A stretch of DNA of 64,000 nucleotides from Virgibacillus salarius (GCF_039521925.1 NZ_BAAACY010000088.1:1-64000); one strand, 5' to 3'; positions 8,050-17,083 are shown, counted from the stretch's first letter. The notes: generated by a model not told the origin, from the letters alone. Numbers and translations: made by a program.

Positions 8050-9294
8050 ATGTCCCAACAGAAAGATATACTGAATAGCTTAAAGGAAAAGATAACATCC
8101 CTCGATCAGCTTGCAGACCAGATTGCAGATATCTTCGGATGTCCAATTACAATAGAAGATTCCAATCATCATGTCGTATCCTACAGCAAACATAAAGACA
8201 ATATCGACCAAGTCCGCATTTCCACGATTATCAACCGAAAGGTCCCAGATAAGGTAATAAATGCATTGTGGAAAAAGGGTGTGATGCCAAAATTAATTGA
8301 CAGTGATAATCCTGTTCGTATTCCCAAAATTAACGAGATTGGTCTTGGCAATCGCGTTGCTATTTCCGTACGCAACCAAAATGAAATATTAGGATTTGTG
8401 TGGGCCCACACATCCGACAAAGCCTTTACAGACGAGGATTTAATATTATTCAAAGAAGCGGCTGCTTACGTGAAGAAATTCTTCATCAAAGATCTACAGC
8501 GCCATCGCAAGCTGGAAGAAGGATATCGAGACTTCTTTTGGCAGCTGTTGCGTGGAGATTTGCAAGATACGGACGCTATTAAACAACGGGAAAAGAAATA
8601 CAATATGCACTTGGATGGTAATAAAGCGATTGTCATTATTCACTTTACAGATGAAATAACCGAACAAATGGAAAAGCATGCCTTTTACTTATCAGAATCG
8701 CAGGTCAAGCTACATGTAATTACAAGTCTCTTTGACAATAATGATTTTATTATGCTCGTACATCTAAAGGATGCATTCGATTACAAGCAAACGATGTATG
8801 CCTTTATGGACGACTTCATTACACTGATTAGCCAACAACTAGACTTAGCGGACATATTTGCAGCAGCAGGACTAGTTTATCAACCGGCGCAACAAATCCA
8901 AAACTCCTACCAACAGGCTAGAGAAGTATTAAAACTACAAGAAAAGCTACCAGATACCATCGCTCCTGTAAAACTCTACGAAGATTTAGGGGTGTACCAA
9001 TTTATCGAGCAATTAGCAGCTGCACGGAAGATGAATCAATACAAGAACCCATTTATCGAAAAACTACGGGCTTATGACCAAATTCACGGGACTTCCCTTC
9101 TAACGACATTAGAAATGTATTTTCACTGTGATAGCAATGTCTATAACACAGCCAAAAGGCTATTTATTCATCCCAATACAATGAATTATCGCTTAAAGCG
9201 AATTAAAGAGGTTAGTGGCATTGATTTAAAAGACCCAAACCAAAAAGCAAATTCCTATCTTGATCTAATTATAGAAAGCATACGAAAAGCATGA
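8050..9294 (+). CDS. adeR: PucR-family transcriptional regulator, AdeR-like activator of ald
   Basis: A 414-residue regulator. The N-terminal ~150 residues look like a GAF-type sensor (GCPITIEDSNHHVVSYS, later GFVWAHTSDKAF). The middle is a diguanylate-cyclase-like CdaR fold, and the C-terminus is a PucR helix-turn-helix with NTAKRLFIHPNTMNYRLKRI. In Bacillus subtilis the PucR-type protein AdeR activates alanine dehydrogenase and its gene neighbours ald. Here ald begins 110 bp downstream on the same strand, which supports the same role. ACGGAGGAATAAGG precedes the ATG. A terminator overlaps the stop codon, so ald should have its own promoter. Confidence 0.8.
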   Translation: MSQQKDILNSLKEKITSLDQLADQIADIFGCPITIEDSNHHVVSYSKHKDNIDQVRISTIINRKVPDKVINALWKKGVMPKLIDSDNPVRIPKINEIGLGNRVAISVRNQNEILGFVWAHTSDKAFTDEDLILFKEAAAYVKKFFIKDLQRHRKLEEGYRDFFWQLLRGDLQDTDAIKQREKKYNMHLDGNKAIVIIHFTDEITEQMEKHAFYLSESQVKLHVITSLFDNNDFIMLVHLKDAFDYKQTMYAFMDDFITLISQQLDLADIFAAAGLVYQPAQQIQNSYQQAREVLKLQEKLPDTIAPVKLYEDLGVYQFIEQLAAARKMNQYKNPFIEKLRAYDQIHGTSLLTTLEMYFHCDSNVYNTAKRLFIHPNTMNYRLKRIKEVSGIDLKDPNQKANSYLDLIIESIRKA

Positions 9295-9323
9295 TTTGTG
9301 CATTTACACAAATCATGTTTTTT
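9290..9323 (+). terminator. terminator of adeR
   Basis: An 11-bp perfect stem (9290-9300 with 9307-9317), 6-nt loop and TTTTTT tail. It begins inside the last codons of adeR. Confidence 0.85.
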
Positions 9324-9404
9324 CCTTTTATATTTTTTCATAATGAAACCGTTTTACATAAACGTTATGATACAAGAACAGATTGATTGAGAAGGAGTTG
9401 GATA

Positions 9405-10529
9405 ATGATGATTATTGGTGTACCAAAAGAAATTAAAAACAACGAGAACCGTGTTGCTATGACACCCGCTGGGGTGATTCACTTAATAAATGCTGGTCAT
9501 ACCGTCTATATCGAAAAAGACGCAGGTATGGGAAGTAATTTTACAGATGCGGAATACCAAGAAGCTGGAGCAGAGATGATCGCTAACGCTGCAGATGTTT
9601 GGGAAAAAGCAGATATGATTATGAAGGTAAAAGAACCACTTGCATCAGAATACAAATACTTCCGCAAAGGACTTATTCTATTCACATACCTTCATTTGGC
9701 TGCAGAACCAGAACTAGCCAAAGCATTAGTGGAAACTGGAGTAACTGCCATCGCTTATGAAACCATTACAGCAAACGGCACATTGCCATTGTTGACACCA
9801 ATGAGCGAAGTAGCTGGACGAATGGCTACACAAATTGGCGCACAATATCTTGAAAAATCGGAAGGCGGAAAAGGCATCCTCCTTGGTGGAATTCCCGGGG
9901 TAAAACGCGGAAAAGTAACCGTCATTGGTGGGGGCGTTGTTGGGACAAATGCTGCAAAAATTGCACTTGGCTTTGGTGCAGAAGTAACCATCATCGACTT
10001 AAACCCAGTACGTCTTCGTCAACTAGACGATATCTTTGGTTCAAGCATCCAAACATTAATGTCAAATCCGTACAATATCGCAGAAGCGGTGAAAGAATCG
10101 GATCTCGTTATCGGTTCTGTGCTCATTCCAGGAAGAAAGGCTCCCAAATTAGTAACAGATAAAATGGTTCAATCCATGCAGCCAGGTTCTGTGATTGTTG
10201 ACGTTGCCATCGATCAGGGAGGTAACTTTGAAACAGTGGACCACCCGACCACGCATGATGATCCAATCTATGTAAAGCATGATGTTCTCCATTATGCGGT
10301 TGCCAACATCCCTGGTTCCGTACCACGTGCGTCCACGGTTGGCTTGACAAACGTAACCGTTCCATATGCTGTACAAATTGCATCGAAGGGCGCTGTGAAA
10401 GCGATTCAGGATAATCCAGCAATCCTTTCCGGTGTCAATGTGATGAATGGAAAAGTAACATACGAAGCAGTCGCAGCAGATCTTGGGTACGATTTCGTAT
10501 CACCGGAAGATGTATTGAAAGACGCATAA
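9405..10529 (+). CDS. ald: alanine dehydrogenase
   Basis: A protein of 374 residues that interconverts L-alanine and pyruvate plus ammonia with NAD, used to grow on alanine and during sporulation. GVPKEIKNNENRVAMTPAGV at the start is the conserved substrate region, with the catalytic Lys in MKVKEPL and the catalytic His in TYLHLAAEP. The Rossmann loop is VIGGGVVGTNAAKIA near residue 170, and NIPGSVPRASTVGLTN near residue 300 is a family signature. The ATG at 9405 is chosen because GAAGGAG ends 7 nt before it; the frame extends to a TTG at 9387 that would overlap that site. AdeR is encoded just upstream and a terminator follows. Confidence 0.95.
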   Translation: MMIIGVPKEIKNNENRVAMTPAGVIHLINAGHTVYIEKDAGMGSNFTDAEYQEAGAEMIANAADVWEKADMIMKVKEPLASEYKYFRKGLILFTYLHLAAEPELAKALVETGVTAIAYETITANGTLPLLTPMSEVAGRMATQIGAQYLEKSEGGKGILLGGIPGVKRGKVTVIGGGVVGTNAAKIALGFGAEVTIIDLNPVRLRQLDDIFGSSIQTLMSNPYNIAEAVKESDLVIGSVLIPGRKAPKLVTDKMVQSMQPGSVIVDVAIDQGGNFETVDHPTTHDDPIYVKHDVLHYAVANIPGSVPRASTVGLTNVTVPYAVQIASKGAVKAIQDNPAILSGVNVMNGKVTYEAVAADLGYDFVSPEDVLKDA

Positions 10530-10543
10530 GTAAATAGCAGCTA

Positions 10544-10579
10544 TGTGCCCTTCTACCTTGGTATGAAGGGTGCTTTTAT
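10544..10579 (+). terminator. terminator of ald
   Basis: A hairpin formed by GTGCCCTTC and GAAGGGTGC with a loop containing CTACCTTGGTAT, followed by TTTTATT. It lies 15 bp after the ald stop. Confidence 0.75.
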
Positions 10580-10658
10580 TCACATATAACTAACTGCCAG
10601 TAAATGTACGATTGGTTCTAGGGCCTTTAGGTCATATCTTTGTCGTACGAACTATCCG

Positions 10659-10697
10659 TGGGGGGATACCCCCCAACTGATTGAAGTTTTACTTTAT
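10659..10697. repeat. dispersed hairpin-plus-tail repeat, copy 3
   Basis: GTGGGGGGATACCCCCC forms a compact hairpin, followed by AACTGATTGAAGTTTTACTT. The tail differs from copies 1 and 2 by one base. The copy lies between ald and alr, about 75 bp before the alr start. Confidence 0.75.
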
Positions 10698-10772
10698 ATT
10701 AGGTATGATCGAAAAGTGCGTTGCCTCATTGCAGAAATTCAACATCGGCAGTCACCTAAGGAGAGATGCAAA

Positions 10773-11957
10773 ATGAAGCTTGGAAGTTACCGCGATACAT
10801 GGGCAGAAGTTTCGTTAGATGCGATTAAGAATAATGTCAGCGCCTTTAGAAATCATATCGGCAAGCAAACCAAACTGATGGCTGTCGTCAAGGCAGATGG
10901 CTATGGGCACGGAGCCGTAGAAGTTGCAAATGAAGCTATTGTAGCCGGTGCTGACTATCTCGCTGTCGCCTTATTAGATGAGGCGATTCAGTTGCGGCGA
11001 GCAGGAATTGATTTCCCTATTCTCGTACTTGGATATACACACCCAGCTGGTGTGAGAACAGCGATCGAGCAGGATATTACCTTGACAATTTTCACGGAAG
11101 AAGCAGCTATAAAAGTGAAGCATGAAGCAGAGGTGCTGCAGAAGCCCGCACGTATTCACTTAAAGATCGAAAGTGGTATGAATCGAATTGGTGTGAACAG
11201 TAAAGAAAAAGCCATTCAAGTAGTCGAAGCAGCTACATCCGACTATGTCATACTGGAGGGTGCCTTCACACACTTTGCCGATGCAGATAATACCGATCCA
11301 ACTTATACAGAGAAGCAATTCCATCAATTTTGTTTGGTTATTTCATTTCTCAAGCAATACCGCCATATTCCAATTATTCACTGCTGTAATACCGCAGCAA
11401 CCATCGCCTATCCAGCTATGCATCTAGACATGGTACGTGTCGGTATTGGGCTTTATGGTTTATATCCAGAGAAACATCTCAAGGAAAAGATTAACTTGAC
11501 CCAGGCCATGAGCTTCAAAACCAAGCCTATCCATATCAAGACATTAGCTCGCAATGAATTGATAAGTTATGGACTAACCTTTCAGACTACAAGGGAAAGT
11601 AAGATAGCAACCATTCCCGTTGGCTATGCAGATGGCTTTTCGCGCTTACTATCCAATCGTGGCGATGTAACCGTCCACGGAAAACGCGTACCGATCGTCG
11701 GCAGAATCTGTATGGATCAATCAATGATTGATATTACCGAGGTTAATAAGAATGTCAGCTTAGAGGATGTGATTACCATTTTTGGTGAGCCTAGCGAAGG
11801 CTATGTCGCCATGGAGGAGGTTGCTGATTTAATGGGAACTATTCATTATGAAACAGCCTGTTTAATGGGGAAACGCGTCCCACGTGTTTATGTAAGAGGC
11901 GGGAAAGCCATGGAGTTTAGAGGAATGGTTGAAGAAGGAGTTATTACTGGTAGTTGA
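10773..11957 (+). CDS. alr: alanine racemase
   Basis: A protein of 394 residues that converts L- to D-alanine with pyridoxal phosphate, supplying D-Ala for peptidoglycan and here also for the D-alanylation encoded by dlt 30 kb away. The PLP lysine sits in AVVKADGYGHGAVEVA near residue 40, the catalytic tyrosine side in SYGLTFQTTRESKIATIPVG, and GRICMDQSMIDIT is the conserved C-terminal domain motif. The ATG at 10773 is chosen because AAGGAGAG lies 6 nt before it; the frame stays open upstream to 10716 without a ribosome-binding site. It stands alone with its own terminator. Confidence 0.93.
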   Translation: MKLGSYRDTWAEVSLDAIKNNVSAFRNHIGKQTKLMAVVKADGYGHGAVEVANEAIVAGADYLAVALLDEAIQLRRAGIDFPILVLGYTHPAGVRTAIEQDITLTIFTEEAAIKVKHEAEVLQKPARIHLKIESGMNRIGVNSKEKAIQVVEAATSDYVILEGAFTHFADADNTDPTYTEKQFHQFCLVISFLKQYRHIPIIHCCNTAATIAYPAMHLDMVRVGIGLYGLYPEKHLKEKINLTQAMSFKTKPIHIKTLARNELISYGLTFQTTRESKIATIPVGYADGFSRLLSNRGDVTVHGKRVPIVGRICMDQSMIDITEVNKNVSLEDVITIFGEPSEGYVAMEEVADLMGTIHYETACLMGKRVPRVYVRGGKAMEFRGMVEEGVITGS

Positions 11958-11989
11958 AAAAAAGCAAAAAGAATACAAATGTGACTTTC

Positions 11990-12035
11990 TCCGCTTTACG
12001 TAAAAGTTCCATTAAGAACGAAAAGCGGATTTTTA
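11990..12035 (+). terminator. terminator of alr
   Basis: TCCGCTTT (11990-11997) pairs with AAAGCGGA (12022-12029), followed by TTTTTATATT. Confidence 0.7.
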
Positions 12036-12079
12036 TATTGTAGAACAAAAGCAGATGGTATAGATGTAACCTATTCCAA

Positions 12080-12108
12080 TTGACTTCTATTATCGCTTCT
12101 GCTAGATT
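12080..12108 (+). promoter_or_regulatory. sigma-A-type promoter of the phospho-beta-glucosidase gene
   Basis: TTGACT (12080-12085), a 17-bp spacer and TAGATT (12103-12108). Transcripts would start about 25 bp before the RAT-like switch at 12136. Confidence 0.6.
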
Positions 12109-12135
12109 ATAGGTAATTCATATACGTAACGAAAA

Positions 12136-12214
12136 GGAATGTTACCTTTAGTGGGCATAACCTGACGAATAAGGAGCACCATTGCTGTGTCCCTTGCATT
12201 CGTCAGGTTTTTTT
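12136..12214 (+). promoter_or_regulatory. RAT-like antiterminator site overlapping a terminator (switch 1, divergent)
   Basis: GGAATGTTACC, a short loop, then GTGGGCATAACCTG (12136-12164) follows the layout of a LicT/SacT ribonucleic antiterminator (RAT) but differs from the two downstream sites at several bases. Its last bases form the 5' arm of a 12-bp terminator stem (12159-12170 with 12198-12209) followed by seven T. Antiterminator protein bound to the RAT would block the terminator and allow expression of the glycosidase. Recognition by the LicT encoded here is inferred. Confidence 0.65.
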
Positions 12215-12255
12215 ATTGCCGTTATGAAAATATGGAACGTAAAGGAGCAGAGATA

Positions 12256-13692
12256 ATGGAAAATTATACATTTCCAGATGGGTTCTTATGGGGTGGCGCA
12301 ATTGCAGCAAACCAAGCTGAAGGGGCTTATCAAACAGATAATAAGGGCTTAACCATTGTTGATTTATTGCCGACAGGAGATAGTCGTCGCGCAATCATGA
12401 AGGGGGATGTTCCTTCCTTACAACCATTGGCTGGCGAGTTCTATCCGGCTCATGAGGCGATTGATTTTTATCATAATTATAAAGAGGATATTGCTTTATT
12501 TGCAGAAATGGGCTTTAAAGCACTACGTGTGTCAATTGCTTGGGCACGGATCTTTCCAACTGGAGAAGATGCAACACCAAATGAAGCAGGATTAGCATTC
12601 TATGATGCGTTATTCGACGAGCTACGAAAGCATGATATAGAGCCAGTCGTAACGCTTGCACACTTTGATGTGCCTGTTCACTTAATTGATACGTATGGAA
12701 GCTGGCGCTCTCGTAAGCTTGTGAGCCTATTCGAACGCTATGCAAAAACGGTGTTTGAACGTTACCAAGACAAGGTGACATATTGGATGACCTTTAATGA
12801 AATAAACATGCTGCTTCACCTTCCATTTCTCGGTGCTGGACTGGTCTTCGCTGAAGGAGATAATCAAAAACAAATTCAATATCAAGCAGCCCATCATCAA
12901 TTAGTGGCTAGTGCCTTAGCAGTAAAAGCATGTCATGAAATCATTCCAGATGCACAAATTGGCTGTATGCTAGCAGCAGGGATGTTCTATCCATACAGTT
13001 GTAATCCAGAAGATGTAAAGCTGGCGATGGATAAGGATCGTGAATCCTTCTTCTTTATCGATGTACAAGCACGTGGGGAATATCCAGGCTATGCAAACCG
13101 CTTCTTCAACGAAAATAACATTCACATTGCGATGGAGCCTGGAGATCTTGAAATCCTCAAGAATCATACAGTCGATTACATCGGATTTAGCTATTATTCC
13201 AGTAGAACGATCAGCTCTGACAAAGAAGTGATGAAAAAAGCGACAAGCGGGAACGTATTCGGTTCAGCAGTGAACCCTTATGTATCTAAATCAGAATGGG
13301 GCTGGACGATTGACCCAGTTGGATTTCGCATCACCGCAAATCAATTGTATGATCGCTATCAAAAACCGTTGTTCGTAGTAGAAAATGGCTTAGGTGCTAT
13401 TGACCAAGTAACTGAGGCTGGAACGATTGAAGATGATTACCGTATTGCATATTTACGTAGACACATTGCCGAAATGGCTGAAGCGATCGAAGATGGCGTA
13501 CCAATTATTGGTTATACAAGCTGGGGGCCTATCGATATTGTCAGTGCCTCTTCCGGAGAAATGAAAAAGCGATATGGCTATATTTATGTCGATCGCGACA
13601 ATGAAGGAAATGGTACTGGTAAGCGAATCAAAAAGAAGAGCTTTGACTGGTATAAACGCGTTATTTCATCTAATGGTCAGCAACTTGATTAG
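12256..13692 (+). CDS. bglH: 6-phospho-beta-glucosidase, glycoside hydrolase family 1
   Basis: A protein of 478 residues that hydrolyses phosphorylated beta-glucosides delivered by the PTS. The general acid/base Glu is in YWMTFNEINM (about residue 180) and the nucleophile Glu in LFVVENGLG (about residue 378). SGEMKKRYGYIYVD near residue 436 supplies the Ser-Lys-Tyr set that binds the 6-phosphate, which separates phospho-glycosidases from plain beta-glucosidases. The ATG at 12256 follows AAAGGAG by 8 nt; a longer frame from 12187 would run through the terminator and is rejected. It is co-oriented with licT and bglP and preceded by a RAT-like switch. Confidence 0.9.
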   Translation: MENYTFPDGFLWGGAIAANQAEGAYQTDNKGLTIVDLLPTGDSRRAIMKGDVPSLQPLAGEFYPAHEAIDFYHNYKEDIALFAEMGFKALRVSIAWARIFPTGEDATPNEAGLAFYDALFDELRKHDIEPVVTLAHFDVPVHLIDTYGSWRSRKLVSLFERYAKTVFERYQDKVTYWMTFNEINMLLHLPFLGAGLVFAEGDNQKQIQYQAAHHQLVASALAVKACHEIIPDAQIGCMLAAGMFYPYSCNPEDVKLAMDKDRESFFFIDVQARGEYPGYANRFFNENNIHIAMEPGDLEILKNHTVDYIGFSYYSSRTISSDKEVMKKATSGNVFGSAVNPYVSKSEWGWTIDPVGFRITANQLYDRYQKPLFVVENGLGAIDQVTEAGTIEDDYRIAYLRRHIAEMAEAIEDGVPIIGYTSWGPIDIVSASSGEMKKRYGYIYVDRDNEGNGTGKRIKKKSFDWYKRVISSNGQQLD

Positions 13693-13731
13693 CATTTTAA
13701 CGAATAAGAACTTTGGTATGCTCTTTCTTTT

Positions 13732-13770
13732 ATGAAAGCGTTGACGTATGAAAAGAAATAGGCTTATAAT
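13732..13770 (+). promoter_or_regulatory. promoter with overlapping CcpA (cre) site before licT
   Basis: TTGACG (13741-13746) and TATAAT (13765-13770), 18-bp spacer. TGAAAGCGTTGACG at 13732-13745 matches the cre consensus (TGWNANCGNTNWCA) at all but the last base and covers the -35 box, so CcpA should repress the licT-bglP genes when glucose is present. Confidence 0.7.
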
Positions 13771-13806
13771 ACTAGTAAGTTATTAATAACTATAGATATG
13801 ATGATT

Positions 13807-13895
13807 AGGGTTGTAACTGGTCAGCAGGCAAAACCTAAGTCACCTTTTATAGACCTGTATTAGGTTTATTTCAAAGTGGCTTAGGTTCTTTTACT
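13807..13895 (+). promoter_or_regulatory. RAT antiterminator overlapping terminator (switch 2) before licT
   Basis: AGGGTTGTAACTGGTCAGC then AGGCAAAACCTAAG (13807-13839) is a near-consensus LicT RAT. The end of the RAT (AACCTAAG) pairs with CTTAGGTT at 13880-13887 to form the terminator, which ends TTCTTTTACTTTT. licT therefore probably controls its own synthesis. Confidence 0.85.
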
Positions 13896-13930
13896 TTTCA
13901 CGAACGTTGTATGTGAAGGAAGGATAGCGA

Positions 13931-14761
13931 ATGAAGATTCATAAAGTACTAAATAACAATGTTGTCAGTGCATTTGATGAAGAGGGCATGGAATTGGTTG
14001 TCATGGGAAGAGGGCTAGCATTTCAAAAGAAAGCTGGTCAAGAAATCGAAGCGGATAAAATTGAAAAGGTGTTCACCTTAAAGGATCAGCAAACCTTTGA
14101 TAACTTTAAGCTATTGCTACGAGAAATTCCGGCTGAGCTCATGTCTGAGGTTGAGCTGATCATTAAGGATGCTAAGGAAGCCTTGAATACAGAGCTCAAT
14201 GAAAAAATTTATTTATCCCTTCCAGACCATATTCATTTTTCTATCGAGCGTTATCAGCAAGGGATTACCATACGAAATGATATTCTTTGGGAAATTAAGC
14301 AGTTGTATAAGGATGAATTTGCGGTTGGAAAAAGAGCAGTAGCACGCATTAATCAACGGTTTGATGTCGAGCTGCCCGAGGATGAGGCAGCGTTTATCGC
14401 CATTCATATTATTGAAGCAAATATGAATGAGGACACAGAAAATACGTTTAACACGACGAAGTTTATTCAACAGATTATCAATATCGTCAAATATCATTTT
14501 AATGTGGAGTTCAATGAAGATTCGTTGAACTACGGACGCTTTATTACACACCTCAAATATTTTGCCCAACGTGTATTTAATGGTTCTCATTATAAAAATG
14601 ATGATGATTACTTATATATCATGATTAAGCAAAAGCATAAAGAAGCATCCAAATGCACCGAGAAGATTAAAAGCTATATTAAAAGGCAATATAATCACGA
14701 GCTGACAAATGAAGAAATGCTTTATTTAACGATTCATATCGAACGTGTCGTGAACCGTTAA
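13931..14761 (+). CDS. licT: LicT/BglG-family RNA-binding antiterminator
   Basis: A 276-residue protein with an N-terminal co-antiterminator RNA-binding domain (residues 1-55, with NNNVVSAFDEEGMELVVMGR) and two PTS regulation domains. The four PRD histidines fall at 100 (LPDHIH), 159 (AIHIIEA), 207 (FITHLKY) and 269 (LTIHIER), the same numbers as in Bacillus LicT. It should dimerise and bind RAT hairpins when beta-glucoside is present. It is dephosphorylated in PRD1 by EII of the sugar and phosphorylated in PRD2 by HPr. RAT sites precede bglH, licT itself and bglP. GAAGGAAGG lies before the ATG. Confidence 0.95.
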   Translation: MKIHKVLNNNVVSAFDEEGMELVVMGRGLAFQKKAGQEIEADKIEKVFTLKDQQTFDNFKLLLREIPAELMSEVELIIKDAKEALNTELNEKIYLSLPDHIHFSIERYQQGITIRNDILWEIKQLYKDEFAVGKRAVARINQRFDVELPEDEAAFIAIHIIEANMNEDTENTFNTTKFIQQIINIVKYHFNVEFNEDSLNYGRFITHLKYFAQRVFNGSHYKNDDDYLYIMIKQKHKEASKCTEKIKSYIKRQYNHELTNEEMLYLTIHIERVVNR

Positions 14762-14822
14762 AATCCAGATGGATAGCCCTGTCATCATGAAATATCTTAA
14801 CAAATAAATCATAAAAGCGATT

Positions 14823-14912
14823 AGGATTGTTACTGATTAAGCAGGCAAAACCTAAGTCATGGAAGAGGAACACGAGTATGTTCTAGCTCTTCTATTGGCT
14901 TAGGTTTTTTTC
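14823..14912 (+). promoter_or_regulatory. RAT antiterminator overlapping terminator (switch 3) before bglP
   Basis: AGGATTGTTACTGATTAAGC then AGGCAAAACCTAAG (14823-14856) is essentially the consensus LicT RAT. AACCTAAG (14849-14856) pairs with CTTAGGTT (14899-14906), followed by TTTTTTT. No separate promoter is evident after licT, so transcripts from the licT promoter probably meet this second switch. Confidence 0.9.
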
Positions 14913-14949
14913 ATACTCTTTTCGCTCAAACGCCTAGAGGAGGTTTACT

Positions 14950-16824
14950 ATGGATAACCAAGCATTAGCTAAAGAAATTATACATCATGTGGGCGGCGAG
15001 GATAATGTACAATCACTTGTTCATTGTGCTACGCGTCTACGCTTTACCTTACAGGATCCTTCGAAGCCTAATAAGGACAAATTAGAAAATACAGAGGGTA
15101 TTATTACAGTGAAGGAGAGCGGTGGACAATTCCAAGTGGTTATAGGAAACACCGTGCCCGAAGTGTACCAAGCAATTGGTGCGATTTCTAATATTCTAGA
15201 AGATGATAAAAAAACGACAGATGCTTCCACTAATGAATCAAAGGGGAATATTGTCGGACGTGTCGTAGATGTCATTTCTAGTATTTTTGCACCATTGTTA
15301 GGCGTAATGGCTGGAGCAGGTATTTTGAAGGGGCTACTATTAATTGCTGATAACCTAAATTGGTTAGACCCAGCCGGAAGCACCTACACGATTTTATATG
15401 CAGCTTCAGATAGCTTATTTTATTTCCTACCACTACTATTAGCGGTAACCACCGCACGTAAATTTGGTGCGAATGTTTTTACCGCATTGACAGTAGCTGG
15501 CGCACTTGTCTATCCAACCATTGTAGAATTAGAAGCACAGGATGCTGCTATCGATTTCTTCGGCATTCCTGTCGTGATGATGCCTTATTCATCAACGGTT
15601 ATACCGATTATTCTATCTGTAATTATGATGAGTTATGTAGAAAAGCTCTCGAATCGCTATATTCACCAAAGCGTGAAAAACTTTTTAACACCGTTAATCT
15701 CTTTAGTCGTACTGGTGCCAATTACCTTAATTGTCTTCGGACCAATCGGTGTATCGATTGGTAATGGGATTGCCGACGCACTACTTGCTGGATTTAATTT
15801 TAGCCCATTACTTGCAGGAGCAGCATTAGGGGCTGGCTGGCAGCTATTCGTTATCTTTGGGGTGCACTGGGGACTTGTTCCTGTCTTTATCAATAACATC
15901 GCTGTTTACGGACAGGATGGAATTAAACCAGCAGCTACCGCTTCGGTATTCGCTCAAACTGGAGCAGCCTTTGGGGTATTCTTAAAAACGAAAAACAAAA
16001 AATTAAAAGCACTTTCCGGTTCAGCCACGATTACCGCATTATTCGGGATTACCGAGCCTGCGGTTTACGGAGTAACCTTACGATTGAAGAAACCCTTTAT
16101 CGCCGGCATTATCGGTGGGGCCGTTGGTGGGGCAATTATCGGATACGGTGGTACACAAGCATTTGCCTCCGGTGCACCAGGGTTATTAACCCTACCGATC
16201 TTCTTCGGGCCAGGTGGCGAAGGATTTTTCGCCTTAATTCTTGGAATTACCGCTTCCTTCATAATCTCTGCCGTGCTAACCTATATGCTAGGCTTTGATG
16301 ATCCAGTGGAAGAAACTGTTGAGGAAGCAAACACAGCTATAAAAGACGATAATATAGAATCGGTAGATGAGCAAATTTTTAGCCCATTGGAAGGAGAGGC
16401 AATTGCATTGACCAATGTAGCTGATCCTACCTTCGCTTCAGAGGCAATGGGTCAAGGGATTGCGATTAAGCCTCAGACAGGTCGGGTTGTTTCTCCAGTT
16501 AATGGAACCATCTCCGTTGCCTTTAAAACCAAGCATGCGATTGGTATCGTTTCGGAGAATGGTGCTGAACTATTGATCCACGTTGGTATAGATACCGTAC
16601 AGTTAGATGGGCAGTACTTCACTTCTCACATCCAACAGGGAGATGTAGTGAACATTGGTGATGTTTTAGTAGAATTTGATATAAATAAAATCAAGGAGGC
16701 CGGTTATGATGTAACCACTCCAATCATTGTCACCAACTCGAACCAATACAGTACAGTCGATGCTACAGCTGAAAATCAAGTAAAAGAAAAAGATTCGATC
16801 CTGACACTTGTTGCAAAGGACTAA
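14950..16824 (+). CDS. bglP: beta-glucoside-specific PTS transporter, EIIBCA
   Basis: A 624-residue permease that imports and phosphorylates beta-glucosides. The domain order is EIIB (residues 1-90, phosphorylated Cys26 in LVHCATRLRFTL), EIIC (about 105-460, about ten membrane segments, with GITEPAVYGV) and EIIA (about 475-624, phosphorylated His544 in LLIHVGIDTVQL). It feeds the phospho-beta-glucosidase encoded 1.3 kb upstream and, through its EIIB, would also phosphorylate and switch off LicT when no sugar is present. AGAGGAGG precedes the ATG. Length and domain order are normal for BglP. Confidence 0.93.
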   Translation: MDNQALAKEIIHHVGGEDNVQSLVHCATRLRFTLQDPSKPNKDKLENTEGIITVKESGGQFQVVIGNTVPEVYQAIGAISNILEDDKKTTDASTNESKGNIVGRVVDVISSIFAPLLGVMAGAGILKGLLLIADNLNWLDPAGSTYTILYAASDSLFYFLPLLLAVTTARKFGANVFTALTVAGALVYPTIVELEAQDAAIDFFGIPVVMMPYSSTVIPIILSVIMMSYVEKLSNRYIHQSVKNFLTPLISLVVLVPITLIVFGPIGVSIGNGIADALLAGFNFSPLLAGAALGAGWQLFVIFGVHWGLVPVFINNIAVYGQDGIKPAATASVFAQTGAAFGVFLKTKNKKLKALSGSATITALFGITEPAVYGVTLRLKKPFIAGIIGGAVGGAIIGYGGTQAFASGAPGLLTLPIFFGPGGEGFFALILGITASFIISAVLTYMLGFDDPVEETVEEANTAIKDDNIESVDEQIFSPLEGEAIALTNVADPTFASEAMGQGIAIKPQTGRVVSPVNGTISVAFKTKHAIGIVSENGAELLIHVGIDTVQLDGQYFTSHIQQGDVVNIGDVLVEFDINKIKEAGYDVTTPIIVTNSNQYSTVDATAENQVKEKDSILTLVAKD

Positions 16825-16887
16825 ACAAATAAAACCCTCTATTGTAATAAACTAACCTAGTAATATGAGACAAGAAAACGCACCTAT

Positions 16888-16932
16888 ACTGCCTTTGCCC
16901 TGAATGGAACAGGGGGAAGGCAGTTTAGTTTT
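16888..16932 (+). terminator. terminator of the licT-bglP transcript
   Basis: ACTGCCTTTGCCC (16888-16900) pairs with GGGGGAAGGCAGT (16912-16924) with one bulge, then TTAGTTTTG. Confidence 0.75.
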
Positions 16933-17083
16933 GAAAAAGGCCGTATATAGTTGTATATCGTACAGTACAATTCTATTTTTTCTAGTACAATAGTATTTGT
17001 AAGACACACCCTTTGGAAGGATACAATGATGGTATTATCAAAGCAACTCCCTTTCCGGGACATGCTTACGTAGTATAATCAGG

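Noticed and set aside
9344..9358. cre-like TGAAACCGTTTTACA before ald
   Set aside because: One base too long for the consensus spacing; not convincing.
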